Below, piece after piece: positions 57,633 through 64,000 of a stretch of 64,000 nucleotides of DNA; within the stretch, counting starts at the first letter, position 1; each line of letters begins with the position of its first letter. Below the pieces are notes generated by a model that saw only the letters and a program-made list of their open reading frames with translations, ran no database searches and was not told the DNA's origin. Source of the stretch: Exiguobacterium flavidum (GTDB lineage: Bacteria > Bacillota > Bacilli > Exiguobacteriales > Exiguobacteriaceae); contig NZ_QPKS01000002.1 of the NCBI RefSeq assembly GCF_003344535.1, forward strand, positions 124,001-188,000. Reading direction: 5' to 3'. Both the position numbers and the translations under genes were made by a program.

Positions 57633-57661
57633 GGCGCAACTCCCTTTCCTCTAAGGATAGA

Positions 57662-58642
57662 TTAAAGGGTTTGCGGCACCTTTTGCAAGTAAGGCTTGCG
57701 TGAGAGGCTGTGCTCCGCGATGACCTTGCGGATCGTCCGTGTCTTCGAGCGCATGACGAGCGATGTCGTCTCGACGATGTCGTCCGTCAGGAAACGGACG
57801 CCGTCGAGCATCTCACCCGTCGTGACACCTGTCGCTGCGAAGATGCAGTCGTCGCTCTTGATGAGGTCGTCGAGCGTCAGCAACTGATACGGATCAGCGA
57901 GGCCCATCCGGATGACGCGTGCCTCTTCCTCGTCGTTCATCGGATGGAGACGGGCCTGCATGTCGCCGCCCATCGCCTTGACGGCCGCTGCCGTGATGAC
58001 GCCTTCAGGGGCACCGCCAGTGCCGATGAAGATGTCGATGCCGGTCGCCGGCGAGAGCGGAGCGATTCCTGCCGAGACGTCTCCGTCCTCGAACAGGCGG
58101 ACGCGGGCGCCCATCCGCATCGCTGCCTCGCGGAAGTGATCGTGGCGCGGGCGGTCCTGCATGATGACCGTGACTTCCTCGATGCGTTTGTTGTTGTACT
58201 TCGCGGCCTTCTCGATCAGCGTCTCGAGTGAATCGTCGAGCGATACCTTGCCTTTCAAGTTCGGACCGACCGTCAATTTATCCATATACATATCCGGTGC
58301 GTGGAGGAGAGCGCCTTTGTCCGCGACGGCGATGACGACCATCGCGTTGCCGAGACCTTTCGCGACGATGTTCGTCCCTTCGAGCGGATCGACCGCGATA
58401 TCGACGACTGGACCGTTCGACGTGCCGACTTTTTCGCCGATGAAGAGCATCGGTGCCTCGTCGAGCTCACCTTCGCCGATGACGACCGTACCGCTCATGT
58501 TGACCGTGTTGAGGACTTCGCGCATCGCAGTCGTCGCTGCGTCATCCGCCTCGTTCTTCTTGCCCCGACCGATCCATTTCGCTGAAGCGAGCGCTGCCGC
58601 TTCCGTTGCCCGTACGATTTCCAGTGCCAATTCGCGTTCCAT
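57662..58642 (-). CDS. glpX: Fructose-1,6-bisphosphatase class II
   Basis: Gluconeogenic phosphatase. 326 residues. Metal and phosphate motifs: GEGELDEAPMLFIGE (~55), VDIAVDPLEGTNIVAKG (~83) with the Li-sensitive Asp-Pro-Leu-Glu-Gly, and FIGTGGAPEGVITAAAVKAMGG (~208). The start has GGAGG nine bases upstream. A palindrome and a CcpN-like site lie just upstream, which would fit repression during glycolysis. Confidence 0.95.
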   Translation of the reverse strand: MERELALEIVRATEAAALASAKWIGRGKKNEADDAATTAMREVLNTVNMSGTVVIGEGELDEAPMLFIGEKVGTSNGPVVDIAVDPLEGTNIVAKGLGNAMVVIAVADKGALLHAPDMYMDKLTVGPNLKGKVSLDDSLETLIEKAAKYNNKRIEEVTVIMQDRPRHDHFREAAMRMGARVRLFEDGDVSAGIAPLSPATGIDIFIGTGGAPEGVITAAAVKAMGGDMQARLHPMNDEEEARVIRMGLADPYQLLTLDDLIKSDDCIFAATGVTTGEMLDGVRFLTDDIVETTSLVMRSKTRTIRKVIAEHSLSRKPYLQKVPQTL

Positions 58643-58658
58643 ACTCTATTACCTCCAA

Positions 58659-58678
58659 GTCACGATATGTGACATACT
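58659..58678. promoter_or_regulatory. Palindrome and CcpN-like site upstream of glpX
   Basis: GTCAC-GATAT-GTGAC (58659-58673) is a palindrome 17 bases before the glpX start. TGTGACATACT (58668-58678) matches, as I recall it, the B. subtilis CcpN consensus TRTGHYATAYW, the repressor of gluconeogenic gapB and pckA. TTGACT on the minus strand upstream could be the -35. Confidence 0.45.
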
Positions 58679-58796
58679 ATTTTAGTCAAAAACACTACGA
58701 TGAGGATAACACATTTGAAATTAGGACGCAAACCAGCAATATCCTTTCATCAGTCCGGTGAGAGCGCTAAAATAGAAGACGTGAGGGGGAATCACT

Positions 58797-59240
58797 ATGT
58801 ATTTTGTAGACCGTGAAAAAATAGAGCAGGCATTGAAATGTTACGAAGCGGGATGGGCGAAGCGTGCTGTCTTGTCGGGGGACGAGACGACGCGTGACCT
58901 CGCCGTCGAGCGAATCGGGTTTTTGTTGATCGAGAGCGTCATCGACGTCGGCAACAGCGTCATCGACGGATTCATCATGCGTGATCCGGGCAGTTACGAG
59001 GACATCATCGAGATCCTCGAGGACGAGAAGGTCGTCGACGGACCGCTCGCAGAGAGCCTGAAGCGGCTCGTCGCCCTGCGGACGCTGATCGTCCGGTCGT
59101 TCGTCGAGGCGAGTGCCGGACGCGTTGACACAGTGCTTGATATGAACGAACAGCAGCTGAAGCGATTCCCGCAGGAAATCCGGCGTTATCTCGAGACAGA
59201 ACTCGGGCCGGTCTCAGCGTTCTTGCCAATTGAGGAGTGA
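58797..59240 (+). CDS. yutE: HepT-like (DUF86) protein with altered RNase motif, YutE-like
   Basis: 147 residues, all-helical HEPN-type protein. FLLIESVIDVGNSVIDGFIMRDPGSYEDIIEILEDEKVV is typical of YutE/HepT. The catalytic motif of HepT toxins is Arg-x4-His-x-Tyr; here it is RTLIVRSF, with His replaced by Arg and Tyr by Phe. No MNT antitoxin gene is adjacent. A toxin role is therefore doubtful. GAGGGGGAA precedes the ATG; yutF follows after five bases. Confidence 0.82.
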   Translation: MYFVDREKIEQALKCYEAGWAKRAVLSGDETTRDLAVERIGFLLIESVIDVGNSVIDGFIMRDPGSYEDIIEILEDEKVVDGPLAESLKRLVALRTLIVRSFVEASAGRVDTVLDMNEQQLKRFPQEIRRYLETELGPVSAFLPIEE

Positions 59241-59245
59241 ATAGG

Positions 59246-60010
59246 ATGAAAGCAAAAGGTTATTTGTTTGATTTAGACGGTACGATGTATCACGGTGTTC
59301 AGCCGATTGCAGAGGCGGTCGCATTCGTCAACCAGCTGCAGGAAGAGAAGATCCCGTACCTGTTCGTCACGAACAACGCGTCTATGACGCCGGAAGCGGT
59401 CGCTTTGCGTCTGCAGGAGATGGGTGTTCATTGCACGGCTGAGAACATCCTGACGAGTGCGATGGCGACGGCGCGTTATATCCGCGAGATGGATCCGGGT
59501 GCTGACGTCTACATGATCGGTGAGGAAGGTTTGCGTCTCGCACTCGAAGACGAAGGATTGTCTGTCGTCGACGGCGAGCAGGCGGATTACGTCGTCATCG
59601 GGCTCGACCGGCAGATCACATATGAGAAACTCGCGAAAGGGGCGCTCGCCATCCGGAACGGCGCCCGCTTCCTCTCGACGAACGGCGACATCGCCATCCC
59701 GACGGAGCGCGGACTGCTCCCGGGGAACGGGGCGCTGACGTCGGTCCTGCGCGTGACGACCGAGAAGGAGCCGTTCTTCATCGGCAAGCCGGAACCGGTC
59801 ATGGTCGACATCGCAGCCGAGATGATCGGACTCGATAAAGAGGACCTCATCATGGTCGGTGACAACTACCATACGGACATCCTGTTCGGGATTGACGGCG
59901 GCATCCGGACGCTTCACGTCAACTCGGGCGTCCACGGACCGTCGTTCGTCCGGGAACAGGAGAAGCAGCCGACCTATATGGTCGAGTCGCTCGCCGAGTG
60001 GACACTATAA
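59246..60010 (+). CDS. yutF: HAD-superfamily phosphatase, YutF/NagD type
   Basis: 254 residues. HAD motif I FDLDGTMY (~7) with the nucleophile Asp, motif II VTNNAS (~42), the cap domain, motif III lysine in FIGKPEP (~178) and motif IV MVGDNYHTDILFG (~200). Likely a sugar-phosphate or nucleotide phosphatase of the NagD group. GAGGAG precedes ATG 59246 by eight bases; a GTG at 59237 is less likely. Co-transcribed with yutE. Confidence 0.9.
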   Translation: MKAKGYLFDLDGTMYHGVQPIAEAVAFVNQLQEEKIPYLFVTNNASMTPEAVALRLQEMGVHCTAENILTSAMATARYIREMDPGADVYMIGEEGLRLALEDEGLSVVDGEQADYVVIGLDRQITYEKLAKGALAIRNGARFLSTNGDIAIPTERGLLPGNGALTSVLRVTTEKEPFFIGKPEPVMVDIAAEMIGLDKEDLIMVGDNYHTDILFGIDGGIRTLHVNSGVHGPSFVREQEKQPTYMVESLAEWTL

Positions 60011-60013
60011 GGC

Positions 60014-60046
60014 AAAAAAAGAGGACCGAGCGATTCGCTCGGTCCT
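60014..60046. terminator. Bidirectional terminator between yutF and yutI
   Basis: AGGACCGAGCG (60022-60032) and CGCTCGGTCCT (60036-60046) form a perfect 11-bp stem with an ATT loop. Seven A residues on the left give a strong T-run for the convergent yutI transcript. Confidence 0.88.
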
Positions 60047-60052
60047 TGTGTA

Positions 60053-60280
60053 TTAGAAGACTTGTTCGACTTCGACGACGCCTGCTACTTCTTCAAGCAG
60101 CGCGCGCTCGATGCCGGCCTTCAATGTGATCGTTGAACTTGGGCAGCTGCCGCAAGCACCCATCAAACGGAGTTTGACGATACCATCTTCAACATCTACG
60201 AGTTCAACGTCTCCTCCGTCGCGGAGAAGGAACGGACGCAATTTGTCGAGTACTTCATTGACTTGATCGAACATTTCCAT
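60053..60280 (-). CDS. yutI: NifU-like Fe-S scaffold, YutI type
   Basis: 75 residues, a stand-alone NifU C-terminal (Nfu) domain. [47 protein letters not shown] carries the CxxC pair (CGSC) that holds a cluster between two subunits. It probably carries clusters from Suf to apoproteins such as LipA. AAGGAAGT precedes the ATG. Divergent from yuzD. Confidence 0.92.
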   Translation of the reverse strand: MEMFDQVNEVLDKLRPFLLRDGGDVELVDVEDGIVKLRLMGACGSCPSSTITLKAGIERALLEEVAGVVEVEQVF

Positions 60281-60391
60281 GCGTATGCACTTCCTTTCTT
60301 GATAGTTTCATTGTATCAGGGTTGAAAAATGTTCTCAATCGGGAAAACTTAGTATACTGAAAGGTGAAGGAAAAGAAGAGGGGGAACGGGG

Positions 60392-60688
60392 ATGGAAATG
60401 AGAGTCTACGGGGCACAGGCGACGTGTCCGAGTTGTGTCGGGGCACCGAGTTCGGAAGAGACCTACAGTTGGCTGAAGGCCGTCATCGAGCGGAAGTACG
60501 AGGTGCCGGTGACGTTCCGGTATATCGATTTCGAGAAGGATGAGCGCGACGCCTTCGTCGAGGCGCTCGAGGCGGACGAATATTTCTATCCGCTCGTCGT
60601 CCTGGACGGCGAAGTGATTGATGAGGGGTACGTCCGCTTGAAGAAAATCACGGACGCGATCGACGCGAAGCTCGGGCAGACTTCCTGA
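60392..60688 (+). CDS. yuzD: YuzD-family protein (DUF1462)
   Basis: 98 residues, thioredoxin-like fold. CPSC motif in VYGAQATCPSCVGAPSSEETYSWL (~residue 12), then TFRYIDFEKDERDAFVE and YFYPLVVLDGEVIDEGY. Redox or metal-related role presumed; divergence from the Nfu gene is conserved in Bacilli. GAGGGGG lies seven bases before ATG 60392. Confidence 0.85.
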   Translation: MEMRVYGAQATCPSCVGAPSSEETYSWLKAVIERKYEVPVTFRYIDFEKDERDAFVEALEADEYFYPLVVLDGEVIDEGYVRLKKITDAIDAKLGQTS

Positions 60689-60697
60689 AATACGAGC

Positions 60698-60738
60698 GTA
60701 AGGCCCGTTCCCGGCATAAGTCGGTGAACGGGCCTTAC
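60698..60738. terminator. Hairpin after yuzD
   Basis: GTAAGGCCCGTTC (60698-60710) and GAACGGGCCTTAC (60726-60738) form a perfect 13-bp stem with a 15-base loop. No T-run on either side, so it may act differently from a standard terminator between the convergent genes. Confidence 0.6.
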
Positions 60739-60742
60739 ATCG

Positions 60743-61327
60743 TCATATGTTAGATACCACATCTCGGATCGCGTTCGTGAGCGCTTCTTCGTCGATGTCT
60801 TGCACCTCATGAGCATAAACGATTTCTCCGGTGGTCAAATGATCGAACCAACCCTGCAGGAGCAACCGATATATTGTGTCTACGTCAGGCAGGCTGTCAC
60901 CCGCGATGAACGTCTCCAGGCGGACAGGATAGCCCTCCAGAAGTGATCGTTCGAGCGGTAACAAGTGAAGAAACCCATCGAAATCAACGACCAAGGCGCT
61001 GTTGATCCGTTCATCTCGTTGTATGAGCAGTGTCTTCAGTTCGCTTTTGGAAAACACAGGTTGACTAGGCTTCGAGTTCCGGTGCGGACGGATGATCAGT
61101 ACAGGGTCTTCAAAAGAAACAGTTGCCGGGCAGGTGAGATAAGCCTTTCCGCCCAGTGTGTAAGATTCGTTCTGCTCGAGCCATTCTGTTGCAGCGGCAT
61201 ACGACGCGAAGATGAAATCATCTCGAGATGGCTCGCCGTATGGTGCGGCCAGCTGACCGAAGGAACCGTTCTGCTTCAGGCGGTGTGTGTAAATGGGACT
61301 GCAGTGCACATCAATCGTAAAGTTCAT
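60743..61327 (-). CDS. Hypothetical protein, no family recognised
   Basis: 194 residues, soluble by inspection (no signal, no membrane span). Features: a basic middle (RPHRNSKPSQP), an acidic C-terminal part (HEVQDIDEEALTNAIRDVV), and one phrase SALVVDFDGFLHLLPLE. I do not recognise it. Base composition and codon use look closer to balanced GC than the GC3-rich neighbours, so it may be a late arrival. AAAGGACGG precedes the ATG. Between yuzD and the NDH-2-like gene. Confidence 0.65.
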   Translation of the reverse strand: MNFTIDVHCSPIYTHRLKQNGSFGQLAAPYGEPSRDDFIFASYAAATEWLEQNESYTLGGKAYLTCPATVSFEDPVLIIRPHRNSKPSQPVFSKSELKTLLIQRDERINSALVVDFDGFLHLLPLERSLLEGYPVRLETFIAGDSLPDVDTIYRLLLQGWFDHLTTGEIVYAHEVQDIDEEALTNAIRDVVSNI

Positions 61328-61354
61328 GGCATGCCGTCCTTTCGAAATCAGATG

Positions 61355-62407
61355 TTATTTGATTTTCTTATGCTTCCAGAGCACGCCGGATTTGAGCAGG
61401 CGCGGCACTTTCCCCGTCAGCGCCTGTTTCCCCATGACGATGCCGAAGCCGTCGCTCTTGCCGAGTGAGCCGAGCATGCCGCGGAGCTTGATCTCCGGCA
61501 GGCGCGGAAGTTTCTTGCCTTCCCATTTCGCCTCGAGCACGTCGATGACCTGGTCCGCCTGGTGCTCTGCGAGCTGACCGCTCGGTGCGTAAGGTAGGCT
61601 TGCGCAGTCACCGATCACGAACACGTCCGGGTAACCCGGAACGTGATGGTGTTCCGTCAACTTGATCCGTCCGCCGCTGTCCGCCTCGAAGCCGAGATCG
61701 CGCACGACCTTGACCGGTTGTGTCCCGGCCGTCCAGATCGTCAGGTTCGATGGATAGACGTCCTCCCCATTGTGGACGCCGTCCGCCGTGACGAGTGTGA
61801 CGTTCGAGTTGTTGACGACATCGACGTCATGCTCCTCGAACCATCCCTGGACGTATTTCGAGACCTTATCTGACAAGAATGACAGGACGGATGGTCCGCG
61901 GTCGAACAGGCGGACCTTCAAGTCTGAACGGCTCTCGTGCAGCTCGCTCGCGAGCTCGACGCCGGACAACCCTGCGCCGACGATCGAAACGACAGAGCCC
62001 GGCGGCAGGCCGTTGATCGCCTGTTGCGTCTTGCGTGATTCCTCGAGTGTCTGGATGCTGTACGTGAACTCCTGCGCTCCCGGGATGTTATGATACTTAT
62101 CTTCACAGCCGAGCGCGATGACGAGATCATCGTACTTGATCTCGCTTCCGTCAAGCAGATGGACGACTGCGTTGTCCGGGTCGATCTTGACGACATGTCC
62201 ATATTGATATTTCAAATGCTCTCCTTCAGGAAACGCTATCCGGACGTCCCGGTCCGACAGCGTCCCTGCTGCGAGTGCGTAGTATTCTGTTTTCAATGCA
62301 TGATACGGCAGGCGGTCGATCAGCGTGACTGCGACTTTCTCGTCCTTCAGACGTTCACAGATCCGCATTCCCCCATAACCCCCACCAAGTACGACGAGTT
62401 GTTTCAT
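61355..62407 (-). CDS. yutJ: NDH-2-like FAD-dependent oxidoreductase, YutJ type
   Basis: 350 residues. N-terminal FAD motif VVLGGGYGGMRICERL (~6) and NADH-binding motif VSIVGAGLSGVELASEL (~146), with FAD-contact VFVIGDCASLPYAPSGQLAEHQADQV near 270. Related to type II NADH dehydrogenases but shorter at the C-terminus, as in YutJ. Electron acceptor not certain. ATG 62407 follows AAGGGGGA by ten bases; a TTG six bases upstream is possible. Divergent from yuzB. Confidence 0.87.
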   Translation of the reverse strand: MKQLVVLGGGYGGMRICERLKDEKVAVTLIDRLPYHALKTEYYALAAGTLSDRDVRIAFPEGEHLKYQYGHVVKIDPDNAVVHLLDGSEIKYDDLVIALGCEDKYHNIPGAQEFTYSIQTLEESRKTQQAINGLPPGSVVSIVGAGLSGVELASELHESRSDLKVRLFDRGPSVLSFLSDKVSKYVQGWFEEHDVDVVNNSNVTLVTADGVHNGEDVYPSNLTIWTAGTQPVKVVRDLGFEADSGGRIKLTEHHHVPGYPDVFVIGDCASLPYAPSGQLAEHQADQVIDVLEAKWEGKKLPRLPEIKLRGMLGSLGKSDGFGIVMGKQALTGKVPRLLKSGVLWKHKKIK

Positions 62408-62500
62408 AGACAAAAAATCCCCCTTGTTCCCCTAAATCAGTCTGACCTAGTATAATACGACATGAGGTACCGTAATTCCTGCTAAGAGGAGGAGAATATT

Positions 62501-62734
62501 TTGAATCCGATCATCGAATTTTGCATCAGCAACCTCGCGAACGGGACGCAGAAGGTCATGGAGGCGCTCGAGCGCGACCCGAACGTCGACGTCGTCGAGT
62601 ATGGCTGTCTCGGTTATTGCGGCATCTGCTCGCTTGACCATTTCTGTCTCGTCGACGGAGAGACGGTCGTCGGAGAGACGCCGGAAGAATTGCTTGAGAA
62701 GATATACGAAAAAATCGAAGAGAACGAACTATGA
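62501..62734 (+). CDS. yuzB: YuzB-family protein (DUF1450)
   Basis: 77 residues. Cys pattern FCISNLANG and VEYGCLGYCGICSLDHFCLVDG suggests a thiol or metal-binding small protein; function unknown. TTG start at 62501 with GAGGAGGA upstream. Its place next to the NDH-2-like gene is as in B. subtilis yutJ-yuzB. TATAAT at 62450 may be its -10. Confidence 0.85.
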   Translation: MNPIIEFCISNLANGTQKVMEALERDPNVDVVEYGCLGYCGICSLDHFCLVDGETVVGETPEELLEKIYEKIEENEL

Positions 62735-62772
62735 GAAAGGGCCACCAAGCAGGAATGCAGGGTGGTCCTTTC
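62735..62772 (+). terminator. Hairpin after yuzB
   Basis: GAAAGGGCCACC (62735-62746) pairs with GGTGGTCCTTTC (62761-62772), 12 positions with one G-T. Weak T-run. Confidence 0.65.
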
Positions 62773-62798
62773 GAATAAAGTTGAGAAGGGGGATGAAA

Positions 62799-63236
62799 AT
62801 GAACCAGAATAAAGAGTGCTTAGGATGCCGGCTCGCGAACAAGGAGCTGCCGGTCCATGTCGTATATGAGGATGAACATGTGACGTGTCTTCTCGACATC
62901 GAGCCGTTCAACGAGGGGCATGTGCTGATCCTGCCGAAAGCACATGTCGAGGAGCATCATGAACTAGGGGCAAGCGCTCACGCCGTGCTCGAGGCATCGA
63001 TGTTGTTGAGTCAAGTCATAACAGAGACGTTCCGTCCGGACGGTGTGACGATGTGCCAGAACGGGGGCGTCTTCAGCGACCTCGGGCATTACCACCTGCA
63101 TCTCGTGCCGCGGTACGAAGGCCAGACGTTCGCGGACTTCTACTCGGATGCAGAGATCGAACGTGAGTTGCCTGCGCTTGACGTGACGGCGCAAAAATTG
63201 AAACGGAAAATAGAAAAAGCGCTAGCGACGAAGTGA
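62799..63236 (+). CDS. HIT-family nucleotide hydrolase
   Basis: 145 residues. The histidine triad lies in DLGHYHLHLVPRYEG (~102), and the N-terminal CLGCRLANKELPVHVVYEDEHV carries a CxxC zinc pair. Likely hydrolyses dinucleoside polyphosphates or AMP-lysine type adenylates. ATG 62799 has AAGGGGG seven bases upstream; ATG 62793 is too close. Single gene. Confidence 0.88.
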   Translation: MNQNKECLGCRLANKELPVHVVYEDEHVTCLLDIEPFNEGHVLILPKAHVEEHHELGASAHAVLEASMLLSQVITETFRPDGVTMCQNGGVFSDLGHYHLHLVPRYEGQTFADFYSDAEIERELPALDVTAQKLKRKIEKALATK

Positions 63237-63254
63237 AGTCGCTAGCGCTTTTAA
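63215..63254. terminator. Bidirectional terminator between HIT gene and ribU
   Basis: AAAAGCGCTAGCGAC (63215-63229) and GTCGCTAGCGCTTTT (63238-63252) form a perfect 15-bp stem with an eight-base loop spanning the HIT stop codon. Confidence 0.85.
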
Positions 63255-63283
63255 GTTAGATCCAGCCGGGCGCGGCATCGGAA

Positions 63284-63904
63284 TCAGGCTGCTTGTTCGC
63301 GTCGAGCAATCCAAGGCTTGAGCTTCAGGAACAGCGGTACGAAGAGCGCTGAGATGAAGATCGCTTTGATGACGTTGAACGGCAGGATACCTGCGATGAT
63401 CGTCGTCCATTTCACTGACGGGTCGAGCATGTAGTCCATTCCGAAGAACCAAGCGTATGCTGGAAGGATCAAGACATAGTTGAGGATCGCGAGGCCGAGC
63501 GCCATCGTGATCGTACCTGCGACAAGACCAGTCGCGAGGCCTTTCGTCGACTTCTTCTTATGGTAGAACCAGCTGACTGGCAAGATGAAGGCGACGCCCG
63601 CCGCGAAGTTCGCCAGTTCGCCGACTGGGACACCGCTGCCGCGGAAGATATAGTAAAGAATGTTCTTGAGTGCTTCGACGATGACGCCTGCTGCCGGAGT
63701 GAACATGATGGCTGCGATGAGCGCCGGGACGTCGCTGAAGTCGATCTTCAGATAGTTCGGCAAGAACGGTAAGGGGAAGTTCAGTAGCATGAGTACGAAT
63801 GAGATCGACCCGAGCATCGACAAAGTGACCATGCGCTGGGTGTTCTTCGTCCGCTTCGCACGAGGCGAAGTGTTTTGAGTTGTTGCGGTTGCATTGCGTT
63901 TCAT
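63284..63904 (-). CDS. ribU: Riboflavin ECF transporter substrate-binding component RibU
   Basis: 206 residues, about six membrane spans. After a basic N-terminus, MVTLSMLGSISFVLMLLNFPLPFLPNYLKIDFSDVPALIAAIMFTPAAG matches the RibU S-component. It works with a shared EcfAAT energising module, which is not in this window. ATG 63904 has AAGGAGA nine bases upstream. A terminator hairpin lies upstream, as for FMN-riboswitch-controlled ribU genes. Confidence 0.92.
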   Translation of the reverse strand: MKRNATATTQNTSPRAKRTKNTQRMVTLSMLGSISFVLMLLNFPLPFLPNYLKIDFSDVPALIAAIMFTPAAGVIVEALKNILYYIFRGSGVPVGELANFAAGVAFILPVSWFYHKKKSTKGLATGLVAGTITMALGLAILNYVLILPAYAWFFGMDYMLDPSVKWTTIIAGILPFNVIKAIFISALFVPLFLKLKPWIARREQAA

Positions 63905-63965
63905 ACGAGTATTTCTCCTTTTTGCTCGTTCCTCTCGATGAAGTATTGGCATCCTTGCATCATGA

Positions 63966-63997
63966 ATAAACCCCTCCTGAATGGTGTTCAGAAGGGG
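63966..63997 (-). terminator. Terminator upstream of ribU, possible riboswitch platform
   Basis: On the minus strand CCCCTTCTGAA pairs with TTCAGGAGGGG over 11 positions, then TTTATT. It lies 62 bases before the ribU start. It could be the expression platform of an FMN riboswitch lying beyond the window edge, or the end of the previous transcript. Confidence 0.65.
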
Positions 63998-64000
63998 AGA

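Overview
The window is 64 kb of chromosome from a low-GC-phylum (Bacilli) bacterium of moderate GC content. Gene content and gene neighbourhoods match the Bacillus subtilis yus-yur and yun-yut regions. The compact his operon, the tmRNA tag and the overall layout suggest Exiguobacterium or a close relative; the genus is an inference. I see no prophage, insertion sequence, CRISPR array, rRNA or tRNA. Almost every gene is intact; only the first (cggR) is cut by the window edge.

Region by region. 1-6.9 kb: lower glycolysis operon cggR-gapA-pgk-tpiA-gpmI-eno. 7.4-13.1 kb: ribose operon rbsRKDACB behind a promoter carrying two palindromic operators. 13.3-17.7 kb: secG-est-rnr-smpB-ssrA (protein export, carboxylesterase, RNase R, trans-translation). 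17.7-25.9 kb: a GNAT gene, histidinol phosphatase, and a tightly overlapping his operon (ZGDCBHAFIE) with several unusually short enzymes and separate hisI and hisE. 26-31.6 kb: two membrane proteins, proline dehydrogenase, and a small operon of hydrolase, Cys-rich/pentapeptide protein and DUF2785 protein, then a convergent methyltransferase. 31.7-38.9 kb: FadR-controlled fadN-fadA-fadE beta-oxidation operon, a DinB-like gene, yusI, gcvH and a thioredoxin-like gene. 38.9-45.4 kb: an unidentified structured RNA with its own strong promoter and terminator, then yrrT-luxS-mccA-mccB (homocysteine recycling to cysteine), then a SAM riboswitch and the metNPQ methionine transporter. 45.5-53.1 kb: an MFS exporter, sufCDSUB (Fe-S assembly), a reductase-like gene and a frataxin-like iron chaperone. 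53.1-63.9 kb: yun/yut-type genes including lipA, glpX, a HepT-like protein with an altered active site, a NifU-like scaffold, an NDH-2-like flavoprotein, a HIT hydrolase and ribU.

Functional links: the sulfur genes form a methionine-to-cysteine module followed by methionine uptake, so one block covers both recycling and import under SAM control. suf, fra, yutI and lipA all serve Fe-S or lipoate chemistry. gcvH and lipA, 17 kb apart, share an almost identical 17-base extended -10 promoter. The most interesting unexplained element is the roughly 275-base structured RNA at 38998-39274.
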